The notes below the pieces were generated by a model. That model had not been told where the DNA came from and searched no databases. It saw only the letters and a list, made by a program, of their open reading frames with translations. Of a stretch of 5,267 nt of DNA, positions 1 through 5,267 are shown piece by piece. Where the stretch lies: positions 1 to 5,267 of the forward strand of contig JAUNIK010000217.1 in NCBI GenBank assembly GCA_030523505.1, in the 5' to 3' direction. The translations under genes were made by a program, and so were the position numbers. Each line of letters begins with the position of its first letter. Positions within the stretch are counted from its first letter, which is position 1. The stretch comes from Prevotellaceae bacterium (lineage in GTDB: Bacteria; Bacteroidota; Bacteroidia; Bacteroidales; Bacteroidaceae).

Positions 1-161
1 GTCGTGTGGAACAGATTGTGAAACTGGTGTCGGGAAAGGAGTATGGTCAGATTTTCATCACTGACACCAACCGCGACCATCTCGATCAGATATTGTCGAC
101 ATCCGACTTGGGATACAAACTGTTTCTTGTAGAAGACGGCGTGATAAAGGAGAAGGAATAG
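1..161 (+). CDS. recF: RecF, DNA replication/repair ATPase, C-terminal fragment
   Basis: This is the 3' end of a gene that enters from the left edge. The first full codon is at 3, and 52 codons are followed by TAG at 159-161. The peptide begins RVEQIVKLVSGKEYGQIFIT and continues with DTNRDHLDQIL. This matches the end of Bacteroidetes RecF, directly after the Walker B/D-loop segment (DDIFDKLD followed by RVEQ), which lies outside the window. RecF is an SMC-like ABC ATPase that binds gapped DNA with RecO and RecR and helps load RecA at stalled forks. The ITDTN stretch is the usual beta-strand after the D-loop, and the last 20 residues form the typical short acidic/lysine tail. The gene converges on the DUF721 gene, with 27 nt between the two stop codons. 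The assignment rests on a short fragment, but the match to remembered RecF C-termini and the position next to DUF721 make it fairly secure. Confidence 0.85.
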   Translation, partial: RVEQIVKLVSGKEYGQIFITDTNRDHLDQILSTSDLGYKLFLVEDGVIKEKE

Positions 162-163
162 AA

Positions 164-190
164 AAGGTGGGAGTTTATTGCCCCCACCTT
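164..190 (-). terminator. Hairpin terminator between convergent genes
   Basis: A perfect 8-bp inverted repeat, AAGGTGGG (164-171) and CCCACCTT (183-190), encloses an 11-nt loop. Read on the - strand, the stem is followed by TTTTCTATTC, a short U-rich tail, so it fits a rho-independent terminator for the five-gene block. Read on the + strand after recF, the stem is followed by AAATGAAC with no U-tract, so it would be a weaker terminator in that direction. The right arm overlaps the TAA stop of the DUF721 gene (191-189), so the terminator begins inside the stop codon. Confidence 0.72.
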
Positions 191-479
191 AAATGAACTT
201 TATCTCGCTGATGATGAATGAGCCCACTTTTGCGTTGAGCTGATTCTGTAACTCAGTGCGTCGCATCAGCAAATCGGCTTTCAATGCCGGATTGAGAATC
301 TTTACAAAGAGAGTCTGGTTCTTTATGTATTTCTCTGTTGTATATCTTGCAGCAACGGGACCAGCAACCTCATTCCACGAGTCAATGATACGACGCTGTT
401 TCAATGGTGTGTCCAAAGCGTGCTGCTTCATGAAATCATTGAGAATCTCTGCCAATGGCAAAACCTTCTTCTTAAACAT
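189..479 (-). CDS. DUF721 (DciA-like) small protein
   Basis: This 96-residue protein belongs to the DUF721/DciA family (PF05258). What can be seen is the family pattern: an N-terminal helix with basic residues (MFKKKVLPLAEIL), then W35-N-E-V-A-G40, T47-T48 in an RYTTEKYIKN stretch, a beta-strand reading TLFVKILNPA, a helix with ELQNQLN (residues 76-82), and a final strand ISEIKFI. DciA proteins of this family bind the replicative helicase DnaB and help load it where no DnaC/DnaI exists. That role is established for other phyla and inferred here. The protein is only the compact domain, without the long extension seen in many proteobacterial members. Its ATG (479-477) lies 8 nt inside the end of the cyclo-ligase gene, which suggests translational coupling. 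It is the last gene before the terminator and converges on recF. Family membership is likely; helicase loading in this organism is untested. Confidence 0.85.
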   Translation of the reverse strand: MFKKKVLPLAEILNDFMKQHALDTPLKQRRIIDSWNEVAGPVAARYTTEKYIKNQTLFVKILNPALKADLLMRRTELQNQLNAKVGSFIISEIKFI

Positions 480-1005
480 AATCCATCAATATGTCATGTT
501 CCTCGGAAGGAACCTGTTCTACAATCTGATATGGGAAACACACCGCAACTTTCACCGCACTCTCCGGAATCTGTGCAAGGAAACGGTCGTAGTAGCCTTT
601 TCCTCTGCCCAGCCTATGTCCTTCGTTGTCGAAGGCAATGCCTGGCACGAGTATCGTATCTATCTGCTCATAGTCGGTGAACACAGTAGTGTCGGACACC
701 TTTGTGCCGAATCCGCCGTCAAGCATCGTTGCTTCTGGCGAATAGGTCCTCAGCACCATCTCCGTGTCGCTGACCACCTCCGGCAATAACACTCTCACAC
801 CGATTTCCACCAGCTCGTCGAGAAGTGGCAGGATATTCACCTCGTCGGGTAGAGGATAGAACGCCATGACGGTGGAAGCATCAACCAACGCCTCGTTGTC
901 GAAAAGGTCGTTGCAGACCTCCTCCGACCATTGCTTTCTTTCTTCGGCTGTTGTTTCAGCGAATCTCTGACGAATCTCTTTTCTTAGTTCGGCTTTCGAC
1001 ATCAT
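472..1005 (-). CDS. 5-formyltetrahydrofolate cyclo-ligase (MTHFS)
   Basis: This 177-residue cytosolic enzyme uses ATP to convert 5-formyl-THF into 5,10-methenyl-THF, returning a storage and inhibitory folate to the one-carbon pool. Visible family marks are an N-terminal KAELRKEIRQR helix (residues 4-14, with the Lys and Arg that contact ATP in the family), YPLPDEVNILPLL (50-62) for folate binding, and the signature VPGIAFDNEGHRLGRGKGYY (120-139), followed by DRFL with the glycine/lysine/arginine nucleotide loop. The family segment that usually reads FGIxEP is here FGTKVSD (99-105), an unusual reading although the frame is intact around it. Length is normal for the family. The gene starts with tandem ATG codons (1005-1003 and 1002-1000). 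The first ATG overlaps the TGA stop of the S41 gene as ATGA, arguing for coupled translation from either ATG. Purine-rich AAAGAA lies just upstream. The 3' end overlaps the DUF721 start. The gene has been called ygfA, fau or mthfs in different organisms, so I leave the symbol empty. Confidence 0.95.
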   Translation of the reverse strand: MMSKAELRKEIRQRFAETTAEERKQWSEEVCNDLFDNEALVDASTVMAFYPLPDEVNILPLLDELVEIGVRVLLPEVVSDTEMVLRTYSPEATMLDGGFGTKVSDTTVFTDYEQIDTILVPGIAFDNEGHRLGRGKGYYDRFLAQIPESAVKVAVCFPYQIVEQVPSEEHDILMDYV

Positions 1006-2636
1006 TTCTTTGCAGGTTTCTTTGGGAATGCCTCGCCACGCTCAAACACACCCTGAGCCTCGCGTATCACCTCATCATCCTCGTTAAGGTACTGCGACCA
1101 CGCATTGTCGTTGAGCATATTGTATATGATACGGCTTGTGATGTATCGTTCAAGCAACTTGTACGACTTCTGGATCATCAGATTGCGGCGCTTCAAACCA
1201 TGATTATCAGCGTATGAGGCAAACTTCTCAACGAGATTCTGCTTTTTCAGATATGCTTTCAAATCTTCGAGAGTCTTGTATTCGTTGAGTGTCTGACGAT
1301 TGTCGTCGGTATATGTGAAGGCATACTGGAGAATCAGTCCACTTACGGCAGCCTGCTTGTAGTACGATGTCACATTCAAGGTATCTTCTGGCACGAAGAT
1401 GTCAGGAGTGATACCACCACCGCCATAGACAACGCGTCCGTTGTTTGTGTGATACTCCTTGCCACTATGCTTGATGCTGTCCTGTGAGAAGAACTCACCA
1501 TTGTTGTAACGGTTTACGATATCCTGGGCGTATTCATCGGAATTGCCTGATACATAAGGCTTCTGGATGCAACGACCGGATGGTGTGTAGTAACGGGCGA
1601 TGGTAAGGCGAATGACACTCTTGTCGGAGAAACCGACCTCCTTCTGTACAAGACCTTTACCGAATGAGCGGCGACCGATGATTGTAGCACGGTCGTTATC
1701 CTGAAGAGCACCGGCAAGAATCTCTGAAGCCGAAGCACTGCCTTCATTGATGAGCACCACCAACGGAATCTTCTGGTAGCTGCCGTGACCATCGGAGCGG
1801 AAATCCTGACGAGGCAACTTTCGACCTTCTTGATACACGATGAGCTTGTTCTTTGGAAGGAACTCGTTTGCAATCATCACTGCAGCCTGCAGATAACCAC
1901 CGCCATTGTCGCGAAGGTCGATGACAAGGTTCTTAACACCCTCCTGTGCGAGGTTGGCAAGAGCAATGAGCAACTCAGCGTAAGTGGTGTCGCCGAAGTT
2001 CTTTATACGGATATATCCGGTATTTTCGTCGATGAGATGTGTCGCTGTGATGCTTCGCTGCGGAATCTCACCACGGGTGATGACAAACTCCTTGATTTTC
2101 TTCTCACCATAACGCACCACGCCCACCTTCACCTTTGTGTCCTTCTCGCCTTTGAGTCGTTTCATCGCTTCACGGTTGGCCTCCTCTGGAGCTTTTCCCT
2201 TTGCGGTGAATGGCTTGCCGTCGATTTTCACGATTTTATCGCCGGCAATCAGTCCGGCTCTTTCGGCAGGACCATTGCTGATGACATTCTGAACATGAAT
2301 AGTGTCCTGACGAATCGTGAACTCCACTCCGATGCCCGAGAACGAACCCTTCAACTCGTCGGCAACGAACTCAGCGTCGTTGGCAGAGATATAGGCAGAG
2401 TGGGGATCGAGCTCAGCGAGAAGGCCTGGTATCGCCTCCTCAACAATAGAGTCGAGGTTCACATCATCCACATACTGGTCTTTGATGATGTGCAGCAGAC
2501 TGGAAATCTTATTGCTTCCGCTGCTTATAATGTTGAGTCTGTTGCCTCCGAAATGGTTAGCATAGAATGTACCGATAAAGATACCGAATACTATACATCC
2601 CGCGAGAATCAACGGTGTAAATCTATTGTTCTTCAT
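1002..2636 (-). CDS. S41 family C-terminal processing peptidase with PDZ domain
   Basis: This 544-residue serine protease is of the CtpA/Prc type, which cleaves proteins near their C-termini in the cell envelope. Order of parts: a hydrophobic N-terminal segment (about 7-25) after K2 and R5, best read as a signal anchor or uncleaved signal peptide; a helical N-terminal region (about 40-90); a PDZ domain (about 95-188) with SFSGIGVEF and GPAERAGLIAGDKIVKIDGK; and the S41 core (about 195-415) with LVIDLRDNGGGYLQ. The catalytic Ser is S302 in GSASASEI and the Lys is K327 in SFGKGLVQ. They lie 25 residues apart as in E. coli Prc and plant/algal D1 protease, with Q331 four residues on. The core ends at GGGGITPDI. 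A further 130 residues or so, rich in Tyr, Lys and Asn, form a C-terminal extension with lysine-rich end PKKPAKK. The active site is complete, so I expect an active enzyme facing the periplasm. AAAAGG abuts the ATG, too close for a standard Shine-Dalgarno. It follows the deaminase gene by 18 nt. Its substrate cannot be read from the sequence. Confidence 0.95.
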   Translation of the reverse strand: MKNNRFTPLILAGCIVFGIFIGTFYANHFGGNRLNIISSGSNKISSLLHIIKDQYVDDVNLDSIVEEAIPGLLAELDPHSAYISANDAEFVADELKGSFSGIGVEFTIRQDTIHVQNVISNGPAERAGLIAGDKIVKIDGKPFTAKGKAPEEANREAMKRLKGEKDTKVKVGVVRYGEKKIKEFVITRGEIPQRSITATHLIDENTGYIRIKNFGDTTYAELLIALANLAQEGVKNLVIDLRDNGGGYLQAAVMIANEFLPKNKLIVYQEGRKLPRQDFRSDGHGSYQKIPLVVLINEGSASASEILAGALQDNDRATIIGRRSFGKGLVQKEVGFSDKSVIRLTIARYYTPSGRCIQKPYVSGNSDEYAQDIVNRYNNGEFFSQDSIKHSGKEYHTNNGRVVYGGGGITPDIFVPEDTLNVTSYYKQAAVSGLILQYAFTYTDDNRQTLNEYKTLEDLKAYLKKQNLVEKFASYADNHGLKRRNLMIQKSYKLLERYITSRIIYNMLNDNAWSQYLNEDDEVIREAQGVFERGEAFPKKPAKK

Positions 2637-2654
2637 CCTTTTATGATGTTGTTT

Positions 2655-3080
2655 CTATTCGTTCACATCTTTGAAAATTACCTCAATTCCAGCCCTTTCC
2701 AGCAGGTCGATGCCGTCGTGGAGACGATATATCTCACCATAGACAACACGCTTGATGCCAGCCTGGATGATGAGTTTTGCACATTCGATGCAAGGCGAGG
2801 CAGTCACATAGAGCGTAGCACCGTCGGAGTTGTTCGACGAGCGTGCCAGTTTTGTTATGGCGTTAGCCTCGGCATGGAGCACATAAGGCTTTGTGACATT
2901 GTTCTCGTCTTCGCAGACATTCTCAAATCCGCTCGGAGTACCATTGTATCCGTCACTGATAATCATCTTCTCTTTCACCACGAGGCAACCCACCTGACGG
3001 CGTACACAATAACTGTTTTCAGCCCATATACGCGCCATGCGAAGATAGCGGCGGTCGAGTTTATCTTGTTTTGATTCCAT
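2655..3080 (-). CDS. dCMP deaminase (zinc-dependent cytidine/deoxycytidylate deaminase family)
   Basis: This enzyme removes the amino group of dCMP to make dUMP, the substrate of thymidylate synthase. Counting from the ATG at 3080 the protein has 141 residues. Zinc-site marks are H69-A-E71 in LHAEANAI, with E71 as the proton shuttle, and C97 and C100 in SPCIEC. Other family marks are VGCLVV and the substrate-loop GYNGTPSGF (about 44-52), which separates dCMP deaminases and ComEB-like proteins from RibD and tRNA adenosine deaminases. Length is normal for the short bacterial form. The frame can be extended three codons to a TTG at 3089-3087, but ATG at 3080-3078 is the better start, with AAAGAA directly upstream. 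From ATG the gene overlaps the end of the M3 peptidase gene by 20 nt. The stop is TAG at 2657-2655, followed 18 nt later by the S41 gene. A late-competence (ComEB-type) label is possible by similarity, but nothing here supports a competence role. Confidence 0.92.
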   Translation of the reverse strand: MESKQDKLDRRYLRMARIWAENSYCVRRQVGCLVVKEKMIISDGYNGTPSGFENVCEDENNVTKPYVLHAEANAITKLARSSNNSDGATLYVTASPCIECAKLIIQAGIKRVVYGEIYRLHDGIDLLERAGIEVIFKDVNE

Positions 3081-5130
3081 TTCTTTCAAGTAATGCGTCG
3101 ATTGTTGGTTCTTGGCCTTTGAAATTCTTATAGAGAGTCATCGGGTGTTCTGTACCGCCCTTTGACAGAATGCAATCGCGGAAACGCTGTGCAGTCTCTT
3201 GGTTGAATATTCCCTCGCGCTTGAATACAGCGAAGGCATCAGCATCGAGCACCTCAGCCCACTTATAGCTGTAGTATCCGGCAGAATAGCCGCCAGCCAT
3301 GATATGCGAGAACTGCACTGTCATGCAAGTATCAGGCAACTGTTCCGACACCATTGCTTTCTCCCATGCCTTTTTCTCGAATGGGATGATATCGTCGGTA
3401 AACTCGTCCTTCTTTGTGTAGTATGCCATGTCAAGAAGGCCGAAGCTGACCTGTCGCAGACAAGCTGAAGCCACCATATAGTTACGGCTTTTCACGATTC
3501 TGTCGATGAGCTCGTCAGACAATGGTTCGCCAGTCTCGTAGTGGAATGCGAAAGTACGGAGGAACTCCTTCTCAATGGCGTAGTTCTCCATGAACTGGCT
3601 TGGCAGTTCCACGAAGTCCCACCACACATTCGTTCCTGACATTGAAGCGAATCGGGTGTTGGCAAACATGCCGTGCAGTGAATGACCGAACTCATGGAGG
3701 AATGTCTCAACCTCACCGAGAGTCAGGAGTGCCGGTTTCTCCTCTGTAGGTTTTGTGAAGTTCATCACAACGCTCACATGCGGGCGTACATTATTTCCTT
3801 TACGGTCAATCCACTGTCCCTGGAAGTCGGTCATCCAAGCGCCGCCTCTCTTTCCATCGCGAGGGAAGAAGTCGGCATAGAACACTGCGAGGTATGATCC
3901 ATCCTTGTCGAACACCTCGTAGGCTTTCACATCAGGGTGGTAAACAGGGATATCCTTGTTCTCTTTGAATGTAATGCCATACAGTCTGGTGGCAAGGCCG
4001 AACACACCGTCGATAACCTTATCCAACTGCAGGTAAGGGCGAAGCATCTCAGCATCGATGTTATAGCGCTCCATCTTCAGTTTATGGCTGTAGAATGCCG
4101 AATCCCACGGCATCATCTCGAAGTCGTCGCCCTCCATCTTGCGCGACATGGCGATAACCTCCTCGCGCTCTTCGATGGCTGTTGGCTTGTAGGCTTCAAT
4201 GAGACTGTCAAGAAGGTTGTACACATTCGCTACGTTTGAAGCCATTCTGTGCTCAAGAACAAAGTCTGCATAGGTGTCATAGCCCAGCAACTGCGCCATC
4301 TCGCGGTGGAGATTGACCAAGCGCTTGCATATCTCGATGTTGTTCTCCTCATTGTCGTGAGTACACAGCGTGTTGTAAGCCATATACATCTTCTTACGCA
4401 GGTCGCGCTGGGTGGAGTAGGTGAGGAACGGAGAGTATGAAGGCATATCGAGGGTAAACACATATCCGTCCTTTCCTTTGTTCTTTGCCGCCAGTTTTGC
4501 AGCGTCGATGGCTGTCTGAGGAAGACCGTCCAACTGTGCTTCGTCGGTGATATGCAACTCAAAAGCCTTGCGCTCCTTCAGGAGGTTCTGCGAAAACTGC
4601 AATGTGAGCAGTCCCATCTCCTCGGTCATCTTGCGGAGTTTGTCTTTGCCCTCCTCATCGAGCAGAGCACCGCTGCGAACAAATCCCTTGTATGAATTCT
4701 CGAGCAGTCGTGCCTCCTCTGGTGTCAGTTCACGATGCTTCTCATATACATATTTAATACGCTTGAAAAGTTCGGGATTGAGCGACACGTCGTTGGCGTG
4801 CTTTGAAAGAATCGGACTGAGTTTCTGTGCCAGTTCCTCCAGTTCGTCGTTAGTCTCGCAACTCATCATGCATGAGAACACGTTCGACACTCTGTCAAGA
4901 AGGTCATAATAGTGCTCGCCCTTCGACTCGTCCTTGAACAAAAGGGTGTTGTCGAAGGTTGGCTCCTCTGGATTGTTGATGATAAGCGCAATCTCTTCAT
5001 CATCACGGCGGATGCCCTCCATGAACGCCTCTTCATAGTCCTCGAACTTTATGCGATCAAAAGGAATAGTGTTGTGAGGTGTACCATACGCCTCAAAAAA
5101 TGGATTTGTTCTTTTCTGCTCTGTTGACAT
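3061..5130 (-). CDS. M3 family zinc metallopeptidase, peptidyl-dipeptidase Dcp-like
   Basis: This 689-residue oligopeptidase probably removes dipeptides from the C-termini of short peptides or trims oligopeptides in the cytosol. The N-terminus runs straight into the family pattern (NPFFEAYGTPHNTIPFDRI, residues 9-27) with no signal peptide, and the length is close to that of E. coli Dcp and OpdA (about 680). The zinc site is H479-E-F-G-H483 in FLHEFGHSLHGMF, with E508 in DFVELPSQF as the third ligand, 29 residues after the first His as in thimet oligopeptidase. Substrate-binding residues are present in FSHIMAGGYSAGYYSYKWAE (607-626): H609, Y615, Y619 and Y622. The large helical N-terminal lid (about 30-300) looks intact. 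Dcp versus oligopeptidase A cannot be separated with certainty, though the Dcp-like N-terminus favours Dcp. It is the first gene of the - strand block. The ATG is at 5130-5128, with A-rich AAAAGTAT rather than a Shine-Dalgarno in front. Its 3' end overlaps the deaminase start. Confidence 0.95.
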   Translation of the reverse strand: MSTEQKRTNPFFEAYGTPHNTIPFDRIKFEDYEEAFMEGIRRDDEEIALIINNPEEPTFDNTLLFKDESKGEHYYDLLDRVSNVFSCMMSCETNDELEELAQKLSPILSKHANDVSLNPELFKRIKYVYEKHRELTPEEARLLENSYKGFVRSGALLDEEGKDKLRKMTEEMGLLTLQFSQNLLKERKAFELHITDEAQLDGLPQTAIDAAKLAAKNKGKDGYVFTLDMPSYSPFLTYSTQRDLRKKMYMAYNTLCTHDNEENNIEICKRLVNLHREMAQLLGYDTYADFVLEHRMASNVANVYNLLDSLIEAYKPTAIEEREEVIAMSRKMEGDDFEMMPWDSAFYSHKLKMERYNIDAEMLRPYLQLDKVIDGVFGLATRLYGITFKENKDIPVYHPDVKAYEVFDKDGSYLAVFYADFFPRDGKRGGAWMTDFQGQWIDRKGNNVRPHVSVVMNFTKPTEEKPALLTLGEVETFLHEFGHSLHGMFANTRFASMSGTNVWWDFVELPSQFMENYAIEKEFLRTFAFHYETGEPLSDELIDRIVKSRNYMVASACLRQVSFGLLDMAYYTKKDEFTDDIIPFEKKAWEKAMVSEQLPDTCMTVQFSHIMAGGYSAGYYSYKWAEVLDADAFAVFKREGIFNQETAQRFRDCILSKGGTEHPMTLYKNFKGQEPTIDALLERNGIKTR

Positions 5131-5140
5131 ATACTTTTAG

Positions 5141-5161
5141 GTGGGTTCTATAAATTCCCAC
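5141..5161 (-). promoter_or_regulatory. Small hairpin in the probable leader of the M3 peptidase gene
   Basis: GTGGG (5141-5145) and CCCAC (5157-5161) can pair around an 11-nt AT-rich loop. On the - strand the hairpin ends 10 nt before the peptidase ATG, so if transcription starts upstream it would sit in the 5' leader next to the ribosome-binding area. It could affect initiation or merely end an upstream transcript, but its - strand tail (CTAAAAGTATATG) is not a U-tract. A stem of only 5 bp is weak evidence. Confidence 0.3.
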
Positions 5162-5245
5162 GATTGTTAAATTAATATTGATAGGTAGTTGATCTTTTTT
5201 AATCTTTTTGTTTCTTTGTGGCCCATTTTGTAAGCTACTTCAGTT

Positions 5246-5261
5246 GCAATGCCCGCATTGC
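5246..5261. repeat. Perfect 7-bp inverted repeat at the window edge
   Basis: GCAATGC (5246-5252) and GCATTGC (5255-5261) are exact reverse complements separated by CC. The 2-nt spacer is too tight for a full hairpin, but a shorter stem with a larger loop is possible, and the symmetry also suits a dimeric DNA-binding protein. It lies about 115 nt upstream of the M3 peptidase start and close to the edge, so its larger context cannot be seen. It could belong to a dispersed intergenic repeat, an operator, or the end of an upstream gene. Confidence 0.4.
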
Positions 5262-5267
5262 GCCTTC

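Larger units (their letters stand above)
5131..5267. other. AT-rich intergenic region upstream of the M3 peptidase gene
   Basis: I see no supported gene in this stretch. It contains, from the peptidase start outwards, a 10-nt A-rich spacer, a 5-bp hairpin (5141-5161), an AT-rich block (about 5165-5220, A-rich on the - strand), and a perfect 7-bp inverted repeat near the edge (5246-5261). The promoter of the five-gene block is expected here. On the - strand the closest thing to the Bacteroidetes -7 element TAnnTTTG is TAATTTAA near 5170-5177, without a TTG at the right distance upstream, so I do not call it. One - strand frame stays open from 5265 down to TAA at 5169-5167 (32 codons), but its lysine-rich low-complexity end gives no recognisable family. 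Confidence 0.5.

Noticed and set aside
256..789. A 177-codon + strand open frame across the DUF721 and cyclo-ligase genes
   Set aside because: It is antisense to two well-supported overlapping genes and shows no recognisable family features, so it is a shadow.
2595..2636. A lipobox-like LAGC (Cys14) in the S41 protease N-terminus, suggesting a lipoprotein
   Set aside because: Only about five residues separate the last basic residue from LAGC, too short for a normal signal II hydrophobic region, and the hydrophobic stretch continues after the Cys. A membrane anchor is the simpler reading.
1785..3074. A 429-codon open frame on the + strand opposite the S41 and deaminase genes
   Set aside because: It is in exact codon register with both - strand genes, which happen to share a frame, so it stays open simply because those genes avoid TTA, CTA and TCA codons. 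Its protein resembles nothing I know, and the - strand products carry complete catalytic motifs.
5165..5240. A Bacteroidetes-type promoter (TTTG / TAnnTTTG) on either strand
   Set aside because: The best - strand candidate, TAATTTAA, lacks a TTG at the right spacing. The best + strand one (TTTG near 5215 with TACTTCAG near 5236) matches the -7 element poorly and has no visible gene to serve.
5167..5265. A - strand frame open from the window edge to TAA at 5169-5167 (32 codons), as a possible end of an upstream gene
   Set aside because: The last half is a lysine-rich low-complexity reading of an A-rich tract, no family is recognisable, and a random open run of this length is common. It cannot be excluded without the sequence beyond the edge.
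1..5267. Search for CRISPR arrays, insertion sequences, tRNA/rRNA genes, toxin-antitoxin pairs or a new defence system
   Set aside because: Nearly all of the window is explained by six housekeeping genes with short gaps. No repeat array, transposase, target-site duplication or RNA gene is visible.

Overview
The window carries part of a Bacteroidales-type chromosome, most likely Prevotella/Segatella or a close Bacteroides relative. I base this on the protein sequences (a Bacteroidetes-style RecF C-terminus, a roughly 540-residue S41 protease, a DUF721 protein under 100 residues), on the general lack of well-spaced Shine-Dalgarno sequences, and on gene order. From memory, and not checked here, the order M3 peptidase - dCMP deaminase - S41 peptidase - 5-formyl-THF cyclo-ligase - DUF721 - (convergent) recF is common in Bacteroidales. 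Species cannot be fixed from this sequence alone.

Layout: the left edge holds the last 52 codons of recF on the + strand (to 161). A GC-rich hairpin (164-190) separates it from a convergent, tightly packed five-gene block on the - strand. In transcription order, right to left, the block contains a Dcp-like M3 metallopeptidase (5130-3061), a dCMP deaminase (3080-2655), a membrane-anchored PDZ/S41 carboxy-terminal processing protease (2636-1002), 5-formyltetrahydrofolate cyclo-ligase (1005-472), and a small DUF721/DciA-like protein (479-189). Neighbours overlap by 20, 4 and 8 nt, with one 18-nt gap, so one transcript with translational coupling is the simplest reading. The right edge (5131-5267) is an AT-rich non-coding stretch with a small leader hairpin and a short perfect inverted repeat. 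It presumably contains the operon promoter, though I cannot point to a convincing one.

How the genes work together: there is no single obvious pathway. Two enzymes touch thymidylate and one-carbon metabolism: dCMP deaminase supplies dUMP, and the cyclo-ligase returns 5-formyl-THF to the active folate pool. Two proteins at the left end touch DNA replication and repair (DUF721/DciA-like and RecF). The two peptidases act in different places, the M3 enzyme in the cytosol on oligopeptides and the S41 enzyme on the outer face of the inner membrane. All five complete genes look intact.

I see no mobile element, CRISPR array, tRNA or rRNA, and no evidence of a new defence or biosynthetic system. This is an ordinary core-genome region. 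The points most worth a second look are the compact DciA-like protein beside recF, the start of the dCMP deaminase, a divergent motif in the cyclo-ligase, and the non-coding right edge.
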